This document shows, piece by piece, positions 1 to 7,218 of a DNA stretch of 8,175 bases; positions within the stretch are counted from its first letter, which is position 1, and every line of letters begins with the position of its first letter. The notes below the pieces were generated by a model. That model was given only the letters and a program-made list of their open reading frames with translations. It was not told the origin of the DNA and did no database searches. The position numbers and the translations under genes are program-made. This stretch comes from an uncultured Lacticaseibacillus sp. (GTDB lineage Bacteria; Bacillota; Bacilli; Lactobacillales; Lactobacillaceae). The stretch is taken from assembly GCA_934339215.1 (NCBI GenBank), contig CAKRHU010000053.1, forward strand, positions 1 through 8,175, in the 5' to 3' direction.

Positions 1-354
1 GTGATTTCCAAGCCAGATAAAAACAAAACTCGGCAACGGCGTCACGCACGTGTCCGGGGTAAGATTTCTGGTACGAGCGAACGCCCACGCTTGAACATTT
101 TCCGTTCTAATACAAACATCTACGCGCAATTAATTGATGACGTAGCGGGTGTGACGTTAGCAAGTGCCTCCTCTCTTGATTCAGAAGTAACAGGTACTAA
201 GACTGAACAAGCTGCCAAAGTTGGCGCCTTGGTTGCTCAACGTGCCGTTGCTGCCGGTCATAAAGTTGTCGTCTTTGATCGTGGTGGTTATCTCTACCAT
301 GGTCGCGTGCAAGCTTTAGCTGAAGCAGCACGTGAAAACGGCCTCGAATTCTAA
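1..354 (+). CDS. rplR: 50S ribosomal protein L18
   Basis: L18 binds 5S rRNA and helps seat it in the central protuberance of the large subunit. The 117-residue product has the family layout: a basic N-terminus (residues 8-21), the segment [20 protein letters not shown] (27-46), and the near-invariant C-terminal block [12 protein letters not shown] (92-103). Length matches the usual 117-120 residues, so the GTG at base 1 is probably the true start. The ribosome site lies outside the window, so this cannot be confirmed here. The stop at 352-354 is followed by the rpsE ribosome site a few bases later. Place and order (L18-S5-L30-L15-SecY) are those of the standard bacterial spc operon, so it is presumably transcribed from an upstream promoter not seen here. 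Confidence 0.97.
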   Translation: MISKPDKNKTRQRRHARVRGKISGTSERPRLNIFRSNTNIYAQLIDDVAGVTLASASSLDSEVTGTKTEQAAKVGALVAQRAVAAGHKVVVFDRGGYLYHGRVQALAEAARENGLEF

Positions 355-376
355 TACAAAGGAGGATAAACACCAC

Positions 377-880
377 ATGGCATCATATATTGATCCATCC
401 CAATTGGACTTAGAAGATCGCGTTGTTGCGATCAACCGGGTCACCAAAGTTGTTAAAGGTGGTCGTCGTCTGCGTTTTGCAGCCATTGCGATCGTCGGTG
501 ACAAGCATGGTCACGTTGGCTTCGGTACTGGTAAAGCTCAAGAAGTGCCAGAAGCTATCCGCAAAGCGGTTGATGACGCGCAAAAGAACTTGATCGAAGT
601 ACCTATCGTTGGTACGACGATCCCGCATGAAGTGATTGGTCACTTCGGCGCCGGCAAGGTTTTACTTAAGCCTGCTGTTGAAGGTTCTGGGGTCGCAGCC
701 GGCGGCGCTGTCCGTGCCGTTATGGAACTTGCAGGTATCAGCGATGTTACCTCCAAGTCCCTTGGCCGCAACACGCCAATCAACATGATCCGCGCCACTG
801 TCGAAGGTCTCAAGCAATTGAAGACTGTCGAAATGGTCGCAGACTTGCGCGGCGTTTCTGCATCTCACTTGAAAGACTAG
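377..880 (+). CDS. rpsE: 30S ribosomal protein S5
   Basis: S5 is a small-subunit protein near the mRNA entry channel that affects decoding accuracy and contains the loop linked to spectinomycin resistance. The 167-residue product has the N-terminal double-strand-RNA-binding S5 domain (about residues 12-75), including [13 protein letters not shown] (22-34) and [20 protein letters not shown] (41-60). The C-terminal domain follows (about 85-155), with [18 protein letters not shown] (103-120) and [15 protein letters not shown] (127-141). The ATG at 377 is chosen because AAAGGAGG at 358-365 sits 11 bases upstream. A longer reading frame beginning at 332 would overlap rplR and lacks such a site. 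The stop codon TAG is embedded in the ribosome site of rpmD, which suggests coupled translation. Confidence 0.97.
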   Translation: MASYIDPSQLDLEDRVVAINRVTKVVKGGRRLRFAAIAIVGDKHGHVGFGTGKAQEVPEAIRKAVDDAQKNLIEVPIVGTTIPHEVIGHFGAGKVLLKPAVEGSGVAAGGAVRAVMELAGISDVTSKSLGRNTPINMIRATVEGLKQLKTVEMVADLRGVSASHLKD

Positions 881-891
881 GAGGACACATT

Positions 892-1077
892 ATGGCTCAA
901 TTGAAAATTACGTTGACTCGTAGTGCCGTACACCGCCTGCCTAAGCAACGCAAAATCGTCAAGGAACTCGGCCTTGGCCGCATCTCCAGCTCAGTTATCA
1001 AGCCTGATAACGCGGCTACTCGTGGTGCGATCTTCCAGATCTCTCATCTGGTATCCGTAGAAGAAATCAAAGACTAA
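892..1077 (+). CDS. rpmD: 50S ribosomal protein L30
   Basis: L30 is a small single-domain protein on the solvent side of the large subunit. The 61-residue product is the usual bacterial length (about 59-61) and carries the family segments [20 protein letters not shown] (4-23) and [20 protein letters not shown] (26-45). The ATG at 892 follows an AGGAGGA ribosome site at 879-885 that overlaps the rpsE stop codon at 878-880, leaving 11 bases between the genes. It lies between rpsE and rplO, as expected for the spc operon. No anomaly seen. Confidence 0.97.
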   Translation: MAQLKITLTRSAVHRLPKQRKIVKELGLGRISSSVIKPDNAATRGAIFQISHLVSVEEIKD

Positions 1078-1102
1078 AAATCATCACAAGGAGGTGCCAA
1101 GC

Positions 1103-1543
1103 ATGAAGTTGCATGAATTACAAGCCCCTGCAGGTTCCCGCCAACACGGTAAGCGTCTTGGCCGTGGGACTTCTAGCGGCCAAGGTAAAACCGCTGGTAA
1201 AGGTCAAAAGGGCCAATTGGCGCGTCAAGGCGGCAAGACTCGTTTGGGTTTTGAAGGTGGCCAAATGCCATTGTTCCGTCGTATGCCAAAACGCGGTTTC
1301 AACAACATCAACCGTAAAGTTTATGCCGTTGTCAACGTCAACGACTTGAACCGTTTTGAAGACGGCCAAGAAATCACCAACACCGTGTTGGTTGAAGCCG
1401 GCTTAGTTAAAAACGAAAAAGACGGTATCAAGTTACTGGCTAACGGTAAGTTGGAGAAGAAGTTAAACGTCAAAGTTGACAAATTCTCCGCAGCTGCTCA
1501 AGCAGCAATCGAAGCAGCAGGCGGTTCTATTGAGGTGATCTAA
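1103..1543 (+). CDS. rplO: 50S ribosomal protein L15
   Basis: L15 is a late-assembly protein with a long basic N-terminal extension that threads into 23S rRNA. The start is set at ATG 1103, giving 146 residues, the same as typical Firmicute L15. The ribosome site AAGGAGGTG occupies 1088-1096, which rules out the in-frame GTG at 1094 because it lies inside that site. The N-terminal third (MKLHELQ, then many Gly, Lys, Arg and Gln residues up to about 57) is the disordered rRNA-binding part. The globular C-terminal part (about 70-146) ends in a helix rich in Ala followed by GGSIEVI. The stop TAA (1541-1543) shares its last base with the secY ATG, and the last codons also form the secY ribosome site. 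Confidence 0.97.
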   Translation: MKLHELQAPAGSRQHGKRLGRGTSSGQGKTAGKGQKGQLARQGGKTRLGFEGGQMPLFRRMPKRGFNNINRKVYAVVNVNDLNRFEDGQEITNTVLVEAGLVKNEKDGIKLLANGKLEKKLNVKVDKFSAAAQAAIEAAGGSIEVI

Positions 1544-2850
1544 TGCTGAAAACCCTCAAAAACGCGCTCAAGGTCAAAGAGATCCGCAATAAGATCTTGT
1601 TCACCTTAGGCGTTTTGCTGGTTTATCGGTTAGGCGCGCAGATCTCGGTTCCTGGCGTTGATGCGAAGGCTTTGACGAACATCAGCGCAACCGGCCTGAT
1701 TCCACTGCTGGATACAGTCAGTGGGGGTGGGTTGTCGAACTACTCGATTTTCTCGATGGGGGTTTCACCATACATCACGGCTCAAATCGTTATCCAATTG
1801 CTCCAAATGGATATCGTGCCGAAGTTTGTTGAATGGAGCAAACAAGGGGAAGTCGGGCGACGCAAGCTGAACCAAGTGACGCGTTACTTGACCATTTTCC
1901 TCGGATTTTTCCAAGCCATCGGCATTACCGCTGGTTTCCAGCAGTTAAGCTCGTTGGGCTTAGTTAAAAATCCGACGATTCAGACTTATGTCACCATCGG
2001 TATCATCCTGACTGGGGGCACGATGCTCCTGACTTGGATGGGTGAACAGATCACCGACAAAGGCGTCGGCAACGGCGTGTCCATGATCATTTTTGCCGGG
2101 ATCATTGCACGGCTGCCAAGTGGGATCCAAGAACTTTGGCAAGACAACATCACCAATAACAATGATAAGTTGACTGGGGCTTTGTTCTTAGTTGCATTGG
2201 TTGTCATTGTGTTGTTGGTCGTTATCTTTGTCACTTGGGTTCAACAAGCCAACCGCAAGATCCCGATCCAATACACGCGCCGGGTGACGGCAGCGGGGAG
2301 TAATTCTTACTTGCCGTTGAAAGTCAACGTTGCTGGGGTTATCCCAGTGATCTTTGCCAGTTCCTTCATTGTGACGCCGCAAACCATTTTAATGGCTTTC
2401 CAGGCGAACCACTCTGAAGATACCTGGTATCAGGTCATGACCAACATCTTCAGCATGCAAAAGCCTGCTGGGATCGCGGTTTACACCGTCTTGATCGTCT
2501 TGTTCACGTTCTTTTACGCCTTTGTTCAGGTCAACCCTGAAAAAGTCGCCGAGAACTTGACCAAGCAAGGAAGTTACATTCCTGGCGTTTGGCCAGGTAA
2601 AGAGACTGAAAAGTATTTGTCTGGTCTCTTGATGCGACTGTCCACAGTCGGTGCATTGTTCTTAGGGGTCATCGCCTTGTTGCCACAATTGGCGTCAATG
2701 CTTTGGAACCTGCCACAATCCATCGGGCTGGGCGGGACTAGCTTGTTGATCGTCGTCATGACGGCCATCGAATTAGTCCGGCAGTTGAATGGGTTGCTGA
2801 TGAAGCGCGAATATGTCGGCTTCATCCAAGGCGACTTGATCAAAGACTAA
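1543..2850 (+). CDS. secY: Protein translocase channel subunit SecY
   Basis: SecY forms the membrane pore of the SecYEG translocon, which passes unfolded proteins delivered by SecA or the ribosome. The 435-residue product has ten predicted membrane helices, roughly at 17-35, 68-90, 112-132, 147-167, 178-195, 212-233, 263-285, 308-330, 366-385 and 398-418, and the plug region near 55-67. Conserved blocks include GMGV-like SMGVSPYITAQIVIQLLQ (71-88), GVGNGVSMIIFAG (174-186) and LPLKVNVAGVIPVIFASS (257-274). The ATG overlaps the rplO stop (TAATG), and the ribosome site GAGGTGATC (1532-1540) lies inside rplO, so translation is probably coupled. Two cytosolic loops are unusual: C4 (about 240-257) looks about four residues shorter than in E. 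coli, and C5 has Trp350 in the PGxRPG motif where arginine is normal. Codon choice uses more GGG and CGG than the ribosomal genes. Confidence 0.97.
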   Translation: MLKTLKNALKVKEIRNKILFTLGVLLVYRLGAQISVPGVDAKALTNISATGLIPLLDTVSGGGLSNYSIFSMGVSPYITAQIVIQLLQMDIVPKFVEWSKQGEVGRRKLNQVTRYLTIFLGFFQAIGITAGFQQLSSLGLVKNPTIQTYVTIGIILTGGTMLLTWMGEQITDKGVGNGVSMIIFAGIIARLPSGIQELWQDNITNNNDKLTGALFLVALVVIVLLVVIFVTWVQQANRKIPIQYTRRVTAAGSNSYLPLKVNVAGVIPVIFASSFIVTPQTILMAFQANHSEDTWYQVMTNIFSMQKPAGIAVYTVLIVLFTFFYAFVQVNPEKVAENLTKQGSYIPGVWPGKETEKYLSGLLMRLSTVGALFLGVIALLPQLASMLWNLPQSIGLGGTSLLIVVMTAIELVRQLNGLLMKREYVGFIQGDLIKD

Positions 2851-2852
2851 CC

Positions 2853-3697
<845 letters not shown>

Positions 3698-3725
3698 ATG
3701 ACTTCGTCTTTTGCACGATCCGGTC

Positions 3726-3754
3726 TGGTCAACGCATAAATTATGTGGTACAAT
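3726..3754 (+). promoter_or_regulatory. Promoter for infA and the alpha-operon genes
   Basis: A -10 box TACAAT (3749-3754) carries an extended -10 TGG directly upstream (3746-3748). A -35-like TGGTCA (3726-3731, four of six consensus bases) lies 17 bases away. Transcription would begin near 3761, giving an infA leader of about 73 bases. The position just after adk fits an internal promoter that separates the secY-adk part from infA-rplQ. It is a sequence match only; the start point is inferred. Confidence 0.7.
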
Positions 3755-3764
3755 ATCGCGGTAT

Positions 3765-3800
3765 GTGCGGTGAGTGCCCTAGGCCTCACCCTTTTCGCAC
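3765..3800 (+). promoter_or_regulatory. GC-rich hairpin with short T run in the infA leader
   Basis: GGTGAG (3769-3774) pairs with CTCACC (3785-3790), and GCC (3776-3778) with GGC (3782-3784), across a CTA loop. The sequence CTTTT follows. GTGC (3765-3768) and GCAC (3797-3800) can extend the pairing around the base. It lies about eight bases after the predicted start of transcription. It could be a weak terminator for readthrough from adk, an attenuator for infA, or a 5'-end stabilising hairpin. The T run is short, so strong termination is unlikely. Confidence 0.5.
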
Positions 3801-3833
3801 GTTGTGTTCCAGAATTTTAGGAGGAATTATTTA

Positions 3834-4052
3834 GTGGCAAAAGACGATGTAATTGAAATTCAAGGCACCGTGGTGGATACTTTACCCAACGCGATGTTTA
3901 AAGTCGAACTTGAAAACGGCGCGACCATTTTGGCGCATGTCTCTGGGAAGATCCGGATGCACTACATCCGCATTCTGCCTGGCGATCGCGTGACGGTTGA
4001 ATTATCGCCATACGACTTGACCAAAGGCCGCATCACTTACCGTTTCAAGTAA
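3834..4052 (+). CDS. infA: Translation initiation factor IF-1
   Basis: IF-1 binds the A site of the 30S subunit and works with IF-2 and IF-3 during initiation. The 72-residue product is exactly the usual length and is a single S1-type OB fold. Recognisable segments are [20 protein letters not shown] (5-24), [20 protein letters not shown] (30-49) and [13 protein letters not shown] (58-70). The start is GTG at 3834, with the ribosome site TTAGGAGGA at 3817-3825. An upstream in-frame GTG at 3804 lies before the ribosome site and would add ten non-family residues. It is the first gene after the promoter near 3750 and is followed by rpmJ after 48 bases, a gap containing the perfect palindrome GTGAGCTCAC (4066-4075). 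Confidence 0.97.
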   Translation: MAKDDVIEIQGTVVDTLPNAMFKVELENGATILAHVSGKIRMHYIRILPGDRVTVELSPYDLTKGRITYRFK

Positions 4053-4100
4053 TTGCCAGCAGTTAGTGAGCTCACGAATCCTTAGAGGAGGCTATTTACA

Positions 4101-4217
4101 ATGAAAGTACGTCCATCCGTCAAAAAGATGTGCGAGCACTGCAAAGTCGTACGCCGCAAAGGCCGCGTCATGATCATTTGCTCTGCAAACCCGAAACACA
4201 AGCAACGCCAAGGTTAA
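4101..4217 (+). CDS. rpmJ: 50S ribosomal protein L36 (zinc-binding form)
   Basis: This 38-codon gene encodes the smallest large-subunit protein. The translation starts [20 protein letters not shown] and ends with PKHKQRQG. Cys11, Cys14, Cys27 and His33 form the expected zinc ligand set, so this is the zinc-containing (C+) paralogue rather than the cysteine-free form some bacteria induce under zinc limitation. The ATG follows GAGGAGG (4085-4091) with nine bases between. It lies between infA and rpsM, its normal place. Confidence 0.97.
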   Translation: MKVRPSVKKMCEHCKVVRRKGRVMIICSANPKHKQRQG

Positions 4218-4249
4218 TCTAAACTACTATATTAGGAGGTGTCCATCGT

Positions 4250-4615
4250 ATGGTTCGTATCGCAGGTGTCGACTTACCACGTGGTAAGCAAATCGTAATC
4301 GCCTTGACCTATATCTTCGGTATTGGCAAGACCACCGCACAAAAGATCCTGGCTGAAGCCGGCGTTCCAGAAAACGTCCGCCAAGAAGACCTCACCCCAG
4401 ATCAAGAAGACAAGATCCGCGCAGCTGTTGACAAAGTCAAGGTTGAAGGCGATCTTCGTCGTGAAGTAAACTTGAACATCAAACGTCTGATGGAAATCGG
4501 TTCCTATCGTGGGATCCGTCATCGTCGTGGCTTGCCTGTTCGTGGTCAAAACACCAAGAACAACGCACGCACCCGCAAAGGTAAGAAAACTACCATTGCC
4601 GGTAAAAAGAAATAA
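4250..4615 (+). CDS. rpsM: 30S ribosomal protein S13
   Basis: S13 sits in the head of the small subunit, contacts the P-site tRNA through its C-terminal tail and bridges to the large subunit. The 121-residue product begins [10 protein letters not shown], continues through the helix-two-turn-helix region ([20 protein letters not shown], 18-37), and has the signature [19 protein letters not shown] (84-102). A lysine/arginine-rich tail (103-121) follows. The ATG at 4250 follows AGGAGGTG (4234-4241) by eight bases. It stands in the usual rpmJ-rpsM-rpsK order. The E. coli alpha-operon S4-repressor arrangement is not expected, since rpsD is absent from this cluster. Confidence 0.97.
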   Translation: MVRIAGVDLPRGKQIVIALTYIFGIGKTTAQKILAEAGVPENVRQEDLTPDQEDKIRAAVDKVKVEGDLRREVNLNIKRLMEIGSYRGIRHRRGLPVRGQNTKNNARTRKGKKTTIAGKKK

Positions 4616-4640
4616 TTAGGTAAAGGAGGAATACATCCCG

Positions 4641-5030
4641 ATGGCAGCACGTAAAACAACTCGTAAGCGTCGAGTTCGTAAGAACGTTGAATCTGGTGTG
4701 GCGCATATCCACTCAACTTTCAACAACACGCTGGTCATGATCACCGACCCTCGCGGTAACGCGATTGCTTGGTCTTCTGCTGGCGCTCTTGGTTTCAAGG
4801 GCTCCCGTAAGTCTACGCCTTTCGCAGCCCAAATGGCCGCTGAAGCCGCAGCAAAGGAATCCATGGAACATGGCATGAAGTCCGTTGAAGTCTCTGTTAA
4901 GGGCCCAGGTTCCGGCCGTGAAGCTGCGATCCGTTCCCTTCAAGCGACTGGTCTTGAAGTGACCGCGATCCGCGACGTCACCCCAGTGCCACATAACGGC
5001 TCTCGTCCTCCAAAGCGTCGTCGTGTGTAA
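4641..5030 (+). CDS. rpsK: 30S ribosomal protein S11
   Basis: S11 lies on the platform of the small subunit next to the mRNA exit and the Shine-Dalgarno helix. The 129-residue product has a basic N-terminal tail (1-15) and the conserved segment [20 protein letters not shown] (19-38). It continues with [13 protein letters not shown] (88-100) and ends with the near-invariant [16 protein letters not shown] (114-129). Asn119 in PHNG matches the residue known to become isoaspartate in E. coli S11. The ATG at 4641 follows AAAGGAGGA (4622-4630). The gap to rpoA holds a hairpin. Confidence 0.97.
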   Translation: MAARKTTRKRRVRKNVESGVAHIHSTFNNTLVMITDPRGNAIAWSSAGALGFKGSRKSTPFAAQMAAEAAAKESMEHGMKSVEVSVKGPGSGREAAIRSLQATGLEVTAIRDVTPVPHNGSRPPKRRRV

Positions 5031-5034
5031 ATCT

Positions 5035-5059
5035 TACCCTTCGGCCGTTTGGCTGGGTA
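5035..5059 (+). promoter_or_regulatory. Hairpin between rpsK and rpoA
   Basis: TACCC (5035-5039) pairs with GGGTA (5055-5059) and GGCC with GGCT around a GTTT loop, four bases after the rpsK stop. No T run follows, so it is not an intrinsic terminator. It may protect the rpsK mRNA end or mark a processing site that sets the relative amounts of the ribosomal proteins and the polymerase subunit. The rpoA ribosome site follows about 25 bases later. Confidence 0.4.
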
Positions 5060-5101
5060 TGCAAAACTTCACTTCTCGTTTTGAAAGGGGTACAGACTTA
5101 G

Positions 5102-6040
5102 ATGATCGAATTTGAAAAGCCAAACATCACCAAAGTTGACGAAAGCACCAACTACGGTAAGTTTGTCGTAGAACCGCTCGAACGCGGCTATGGCACCACA
5201 CTGGGCAATTCGCTACGGCGGATCCTTTTGTCCTCATTGCCTGGGGCAGCCGTCAGCAACATCCAAATCGATGGGGTACTCCATGAGTTCTCCACCATCG
5301 ATGGTGTGCTTGAAGACGTGACCCAAATCATCTTGAACATCAAGAAGCTTGCTTTGAAGATGAACACAGATGAAGACAAGACGGTCGAAATCGACGTAGC
5401 CGGCCCAGCCACCGTTACGGCTGCAGACATCGTTTCTGATAGTGATGTCGAGGTGCTCAATCCTGAGCAGTACATTTGTACGGTTGCAGAAGGGGGTCGC
5501 TTCCACGTCCGGATGACGGTCAAAACCGGCCGCGGGTATGTGGCAGCTGATCAAAATAAAGTCGATGACATGCCAATCGGGGTTTTGCCGATCGACTCGA
5601 TTTTCACCCCAATCAGTCGGGTCAACTATCAAGTCGAAAGCACCCGAGTTGGCCGGCGTAACGACTTCGACAAGCTGACGTTGGATGTTTGGACCAATGG
5701 TTCGATCAATCCGCGTGAAGCAATCAGCTTAGCTGCGAAGATCCTCACCGAGCATCTGGATATTTTCGTCAACTTGACGGATGAAGCCAAGAACGCTGAA
5801 ATCATGGTTGAAAAAGAAGAAACTCACAAGGAAAAGATGCTTGAGATGACCATCGAAGAGCTCGACTTGTCTGTTCGTTCTTACAACTGCTTGAAGCGCG
5901 CTGGCATCAACACCGTGCAAGAGCTGACTAACAAAACAGAAGCCGATATGATGAAGGTCCGCAACTTAGGTCGTAAGTCACTTGAGGAAGTTAAGAATAA
6001 GCTTAGCGACCTTGGCTTAGGCCTGCGCACCGAAGACTAA
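5102..6040 (+). CDS. rpoA: DNA-directed RNA polymerase subunit alpha
   Basis: The alpha dimer is the assembly platform of RNA polymerase, and its C-terminal domain contacts UP elements and activators. The 312-residue product has the N-terminal assembly domain (about 1-230), including [20 protein letters not shown] (23-42) and the dimerisation region. A charged linker (about 231-248) precedes the C-terminal domain (about 249-312). DNA-contact residues are recognisable: Arg259 and Asn262 in [13 protein letters not shown], and Gly290, Lys292 and Ser293 in NLGRKSL, equivalent to E. coli Arg265, Asn268, Gly296, Lys298 and Ser299. The ATG at 5102 has a rather weak ribosome site (AAAGGGG, 5084-5090, 11 bases upstream), in contrast to the strong AGGAGG sites of its ribosomal neighbours. 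That could lower its translation relative to theirs. Confidence 0.98.
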   Translation: MIEFEKPNITKVDESTNYGKFVVEPLERGYGTTLGNSLRRILLSSLPGAAVSNIQIDGVLHEFSTIDGVLEDVTQIILNIKKLALKMNTDEDKTVEIDVAGPATVTAADIVSDSDVEVLNPEQYICTVAEGGRFHVRMTVKTGRGYVAADQNKVDDMPIGVLPIDSIFTPISRVNYQVESTRVGRRNDFDKLTLDVWTNGSINPREAISLAAKILTEHLDIFVNLTDEAKNAEIMVEKEETHKEKMLEMTIEELDLSVRSYNCLKRAGINTVQELTNKTEADMMKVRNLGRKSLEEVKNKLSDLGLGLRTED

Positions 6041-6065
6041 TCTGTAAAAAGGAGGCAAAACACTC

Positions 6066-6446
6066 ATGAGTTACCGTAAATTAGGCCGGACTAGCTCCCA
6101 ACGTAAGGCTTTGCTTCGCGATCTCACCACGGATCTTTTGATCCATGAACGGATCACGACGACCGAAGCTCGCGCTAAGGAAGTTCGCTCCACCGCTGAA
6201 AAGATGATCACGCTTGGTAAGCGCGGCGACTTGCACGCACGTCGTCAAGCCGCAGCATACTTGCGCAACGAGATCGCTGATGTTAAAGAAGATGGCGACA
6301 CGGTTGTGGTTCAATCTGCATTGCAGAAATTGTTCGCAGACGTTGCCCCTCGCTACGCAGAACGCAATGGTGGTTACACCCGCATTCTGAAGACTGCACC
6401 TCGCCGCGGCGATGCAGCCCCAATGGTTATTTTGGAATTAGTTTAA
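6066..6446 (+). CDS. rplQ: 50S ribosomal protein L17
   Basis: L17 lies near the exit of the peptide tunnel on the large subunit. The 126-residue product opens with the canonical [20 protein letters not shown] and has [20 protein letters not shown] (24-43), followed by the [20 protein letters not shown] region (46-65). It ends with [19 protein letters not shown] and the hydrophobic VILELV. The ATG at 6066 follows AAAGGAGG (6048-6055). It is the last ribosomal gene of the cluster. Ten bases behind its stop, the second copy of the palindromic element begins, and a structured 3' region ending in a T run follows. Confidence 0.97.
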   Translation: MSYRKLGRTSSQRKALLRDLTTDLLIHERITTTEARAKEVRSTAEKMITLGKRGDLHARRQAAAYLRNEIADVKEDGDTVVVQSALQKLFADVAPRYAERNGGYTRILKTAPRRGDAAPMVILELV

Positions 6447-6452
6447 TTCAAA

Positions 6453-6575
6453 CCAGCGCGAAGCAGACCGTACTTAGGACTGTGTGTAAGGCAGCTTGGC
6501 AAGGTGCGGCGAAGCCGTGCCGCAGTCGAGATGCCTTACACGCAAGTCCGTTGGTCTGCGTAGCGCGACGATTAA
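6453..6575 (+). repeat. Palindromic intergenic element, copy 2 (behind rplQ)
   Basis: This is a long imperfect stem-loop. The pairings are CGCG (6457-6460) with 6564-6567, GCAGACC (6463-6469) with GGTCTGC (6553-6559), GGACT (6477-6481) with AGTCC (6545-6549), and GTGTAAGGCA (6484-6493) with TGCCTTACAC (6532-6541). An apical hairpin TGCGGC/GCCGCA (6505-6510, 6519-6524) sits on top. It aligns with the element at 2853-2972: the left half without gaps at an offset of 3600, and the right half at an offset of 3603. Boxes inside and at both ends are shared, while the arms differ and stay complementary. No T run follows. Its function is unknown. Confidence 0.75.
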
Positions 6576-6600
6576 CCATTAACATTAAGTGATTCGCCGG

Positions 6601-6658
6601 CAACGGTGATCACCTTTTCAAAACCGTTGTGACCCTCGTGGCCACAACACTTTGGTCA
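6601..6658 (+). other. Overlapping alternative hairpins upstream of the L17 element
   Basis: CAACGGT (6601-6607) is complementary to ACCGTTG (6623-6629). The overlapping GTTGTG (6626-6631) is complementary to CACAAC (6643-6648), so only one of these two can form. TGACC (6630-6634) could also pair with GGTCA (6654-6658), which would compete with the base of the following structure. These may be parts of the L17 downstream element or chance pairings. Confidence 0.3.
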
Positions 6659-6763
6659 TTTGATCGATGGAGCGTTTGAGATGGTGGCTATCCCATGTGT
6701 GATAGCTTAGTCTAGCTTGCGAGCACCAGGTAACTGGTGTCTCCATCATTGAATGATTTTTTT
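6656..6763 (+). ncRNA. Candidate L17 downstream element, ending in a T run
   Basis: A multibranched fold closes with TCATT (6656-6660)/AATGA (6752-6756) and GATGGAG (6666-6672)/CTCCATC (6741-6747). It encloses two hairpins: GCTATC/GATAGC (6687-6692, 6701-6706), and CACCAG/CTGGTG (6724-6729, 6734-6739) with a GUAA tetraloop. Seven T follow at once (6757-6763), so the structure probably also terminates the alpha operon. A conserved RNA motif called the L17 downstream element is described behind the L17 gene in lactic acid bacteria and Listeria. The location and complexity fit, but I match it by context and folding, not by a covariance model. Exact borders are uncertain. Unlike the described cases, it lies about 210 bases from the rplQ stop, because the palindrome intervenes. 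Confidence 0.6.
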
Positions 6764-6775
6764 GTACATAAAATT

Positions 6776-6808
6776 AAGCGGTGAGCCTTTACGGGCTGGC
6801 CGCTTTTT
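6776..6808 (+). terminator. Rho-independent terminator behind rplQ
   Basis: AAGCGG (6776-6781) pairs with CCGCTT (6800-6805), and AGCC with GGCT further in, around a short TTTACG loop. TTTTT (6804-6808) lies at the 3' side. This is a classic intrinsic terminator shape. It backs up the T run at 6757-6763, so the ribosomal operon appears to end here and ecfA1 needs its own promoter. Confidence 0.8.
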
Positions 6809-6816
6809 GCGTTGGG

Positions 6817-7013
6817 GGTGGTGAGTTGAAATTGGGACTCCAGCTGGCTCACCGGTGCATATAGAGGGTCCTCAGCCGAGCTAACTTTGACAATTCGCTA
6901 CGCTCATTGCCAAAGTGGATCTCGACTTGCAGAAGGCTGTAAGCGACCAGTCGCTAACAGCCTTCTCAATATGCACCGGCGGCCAGCTTCCGTCCCAATT
7001 TCAACTCACTGCC
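6817..7013. repeat. Long cloverleaf-like inverted repeat, possible MITE or palindromic repeat
   Basis: Outer arms GTGAGTTGAAATTGGGAC (6821-6838) and its exact complement (6992-7009) pair over 18 bases. Pairing resumes with AGCTGGC (6842-6848 against 6983-6989 on the other arm) and CCGGTGCATAT (6852-6862, 6969-6979). Inside are two hairpins: one around 6884-6894/6906-6916 with one mismatch, and a strong one, 6931-6947/6950-6966, with 16 of 17 pairs. The whole makes a three-way junction. It carries no convincing gene, no ribosome site and no obvious target duplication. It shares no clear sequence with the two palindromes at 2853 and 6453, so it is a different family. It lies between the last terminator and the ecfA1 promoters. 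Confidence 0.7.
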
Positions 7014-7133
7014 ACACTGTCGGACTACCTGCATGCAAATGGACAGATCATGTCAACTGCCGGACAACGGTCATGGGCCGAACAAGCACAGTATTACCAA
7101 GTGTGTGCAACAGACGGAGATTGTGCCAATCCG
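7014..7133. other. Unassigned spacer upstream of the ecfA1 promoters
   Basis: Nothing recognisable is seen here. Two overlapping open frames run through (from 6887 and 6915), but both start inside the inverted repeat, have no ribosome site and resemble no family I know. Decay of an old gene cannot be excluded. Confidence 0.4.
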
Positions 7134-7162
7134 TTGACTTTGTTGGTTTGTTTTAGCATTAT
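7134..7162 (+). promoter_or_regulatory. Possible distal promoter for ecfA1
   Basis: TTGACT (7134-7139, five of six) and CATTAT (7157-7162, four of six) are 17 bases apart. Transcription would start near 7169, and the transcript would include the 9-base dyad at 7194-7218 as a hairpin. It is a sequence match only and weaker at the -10 box than the proximal candidate. Confidence 0.4.
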
Positions 7163-7193
7163 GCAAGCGATATCAATTGATTCTTGATGGTGG

Positions 7194-7218
7194 ACAGTGA
7201 CAGGGTGAATGTCACTGT
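7194..7218. promoter_or_regulatory. Operator-like perfect dyad before ecfA1
   Basis: ACAGTGACA (7194-7202) and TGTCACTGT (7210-7218) are exact reverse complements, separated by seven bases. The right half touches the -35 position of the extended -10 promoter at 7240-7245, a placement typical of a repressor site. No T run follows, so a terminator is unlikely. The cognate regulator cannot be named from the sequence. Confidence 0.5.

Noticed and set aside
332..376. Longer S5 start at 332
   Set aside because: It would overlap rplR and add residues not found in S5; the ATG at 377 has a strong ribosome site.
4066..4075. Perfect palindrome GTGAGCTCAC between infA and rpmJ
   Set aside because: Too short and without a loop to fold well. 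It may be chance, and no regulator site can be named.
5188..5632. Long minus-strand open frames opposite rpoA and other genes
   Set aside because: They are reverse-frame shadows of well-identified genes with no ribosome sites or family resemblance.
6605..6614. GGTGATCACC palindrome resembling the 16S rRNA 3' end
   Set aside because: A 10-base match of this type is weak evidence of an rRNA-like function; no other rRNA sequence is near.
6887..7187. Two overlapping + strand open frames of about 90 codons (from 6887 and 6915)
   Set aside because: Both begin inside the inverted repeat, have no ribosome site, show no known motif and overlap each other in different frames.
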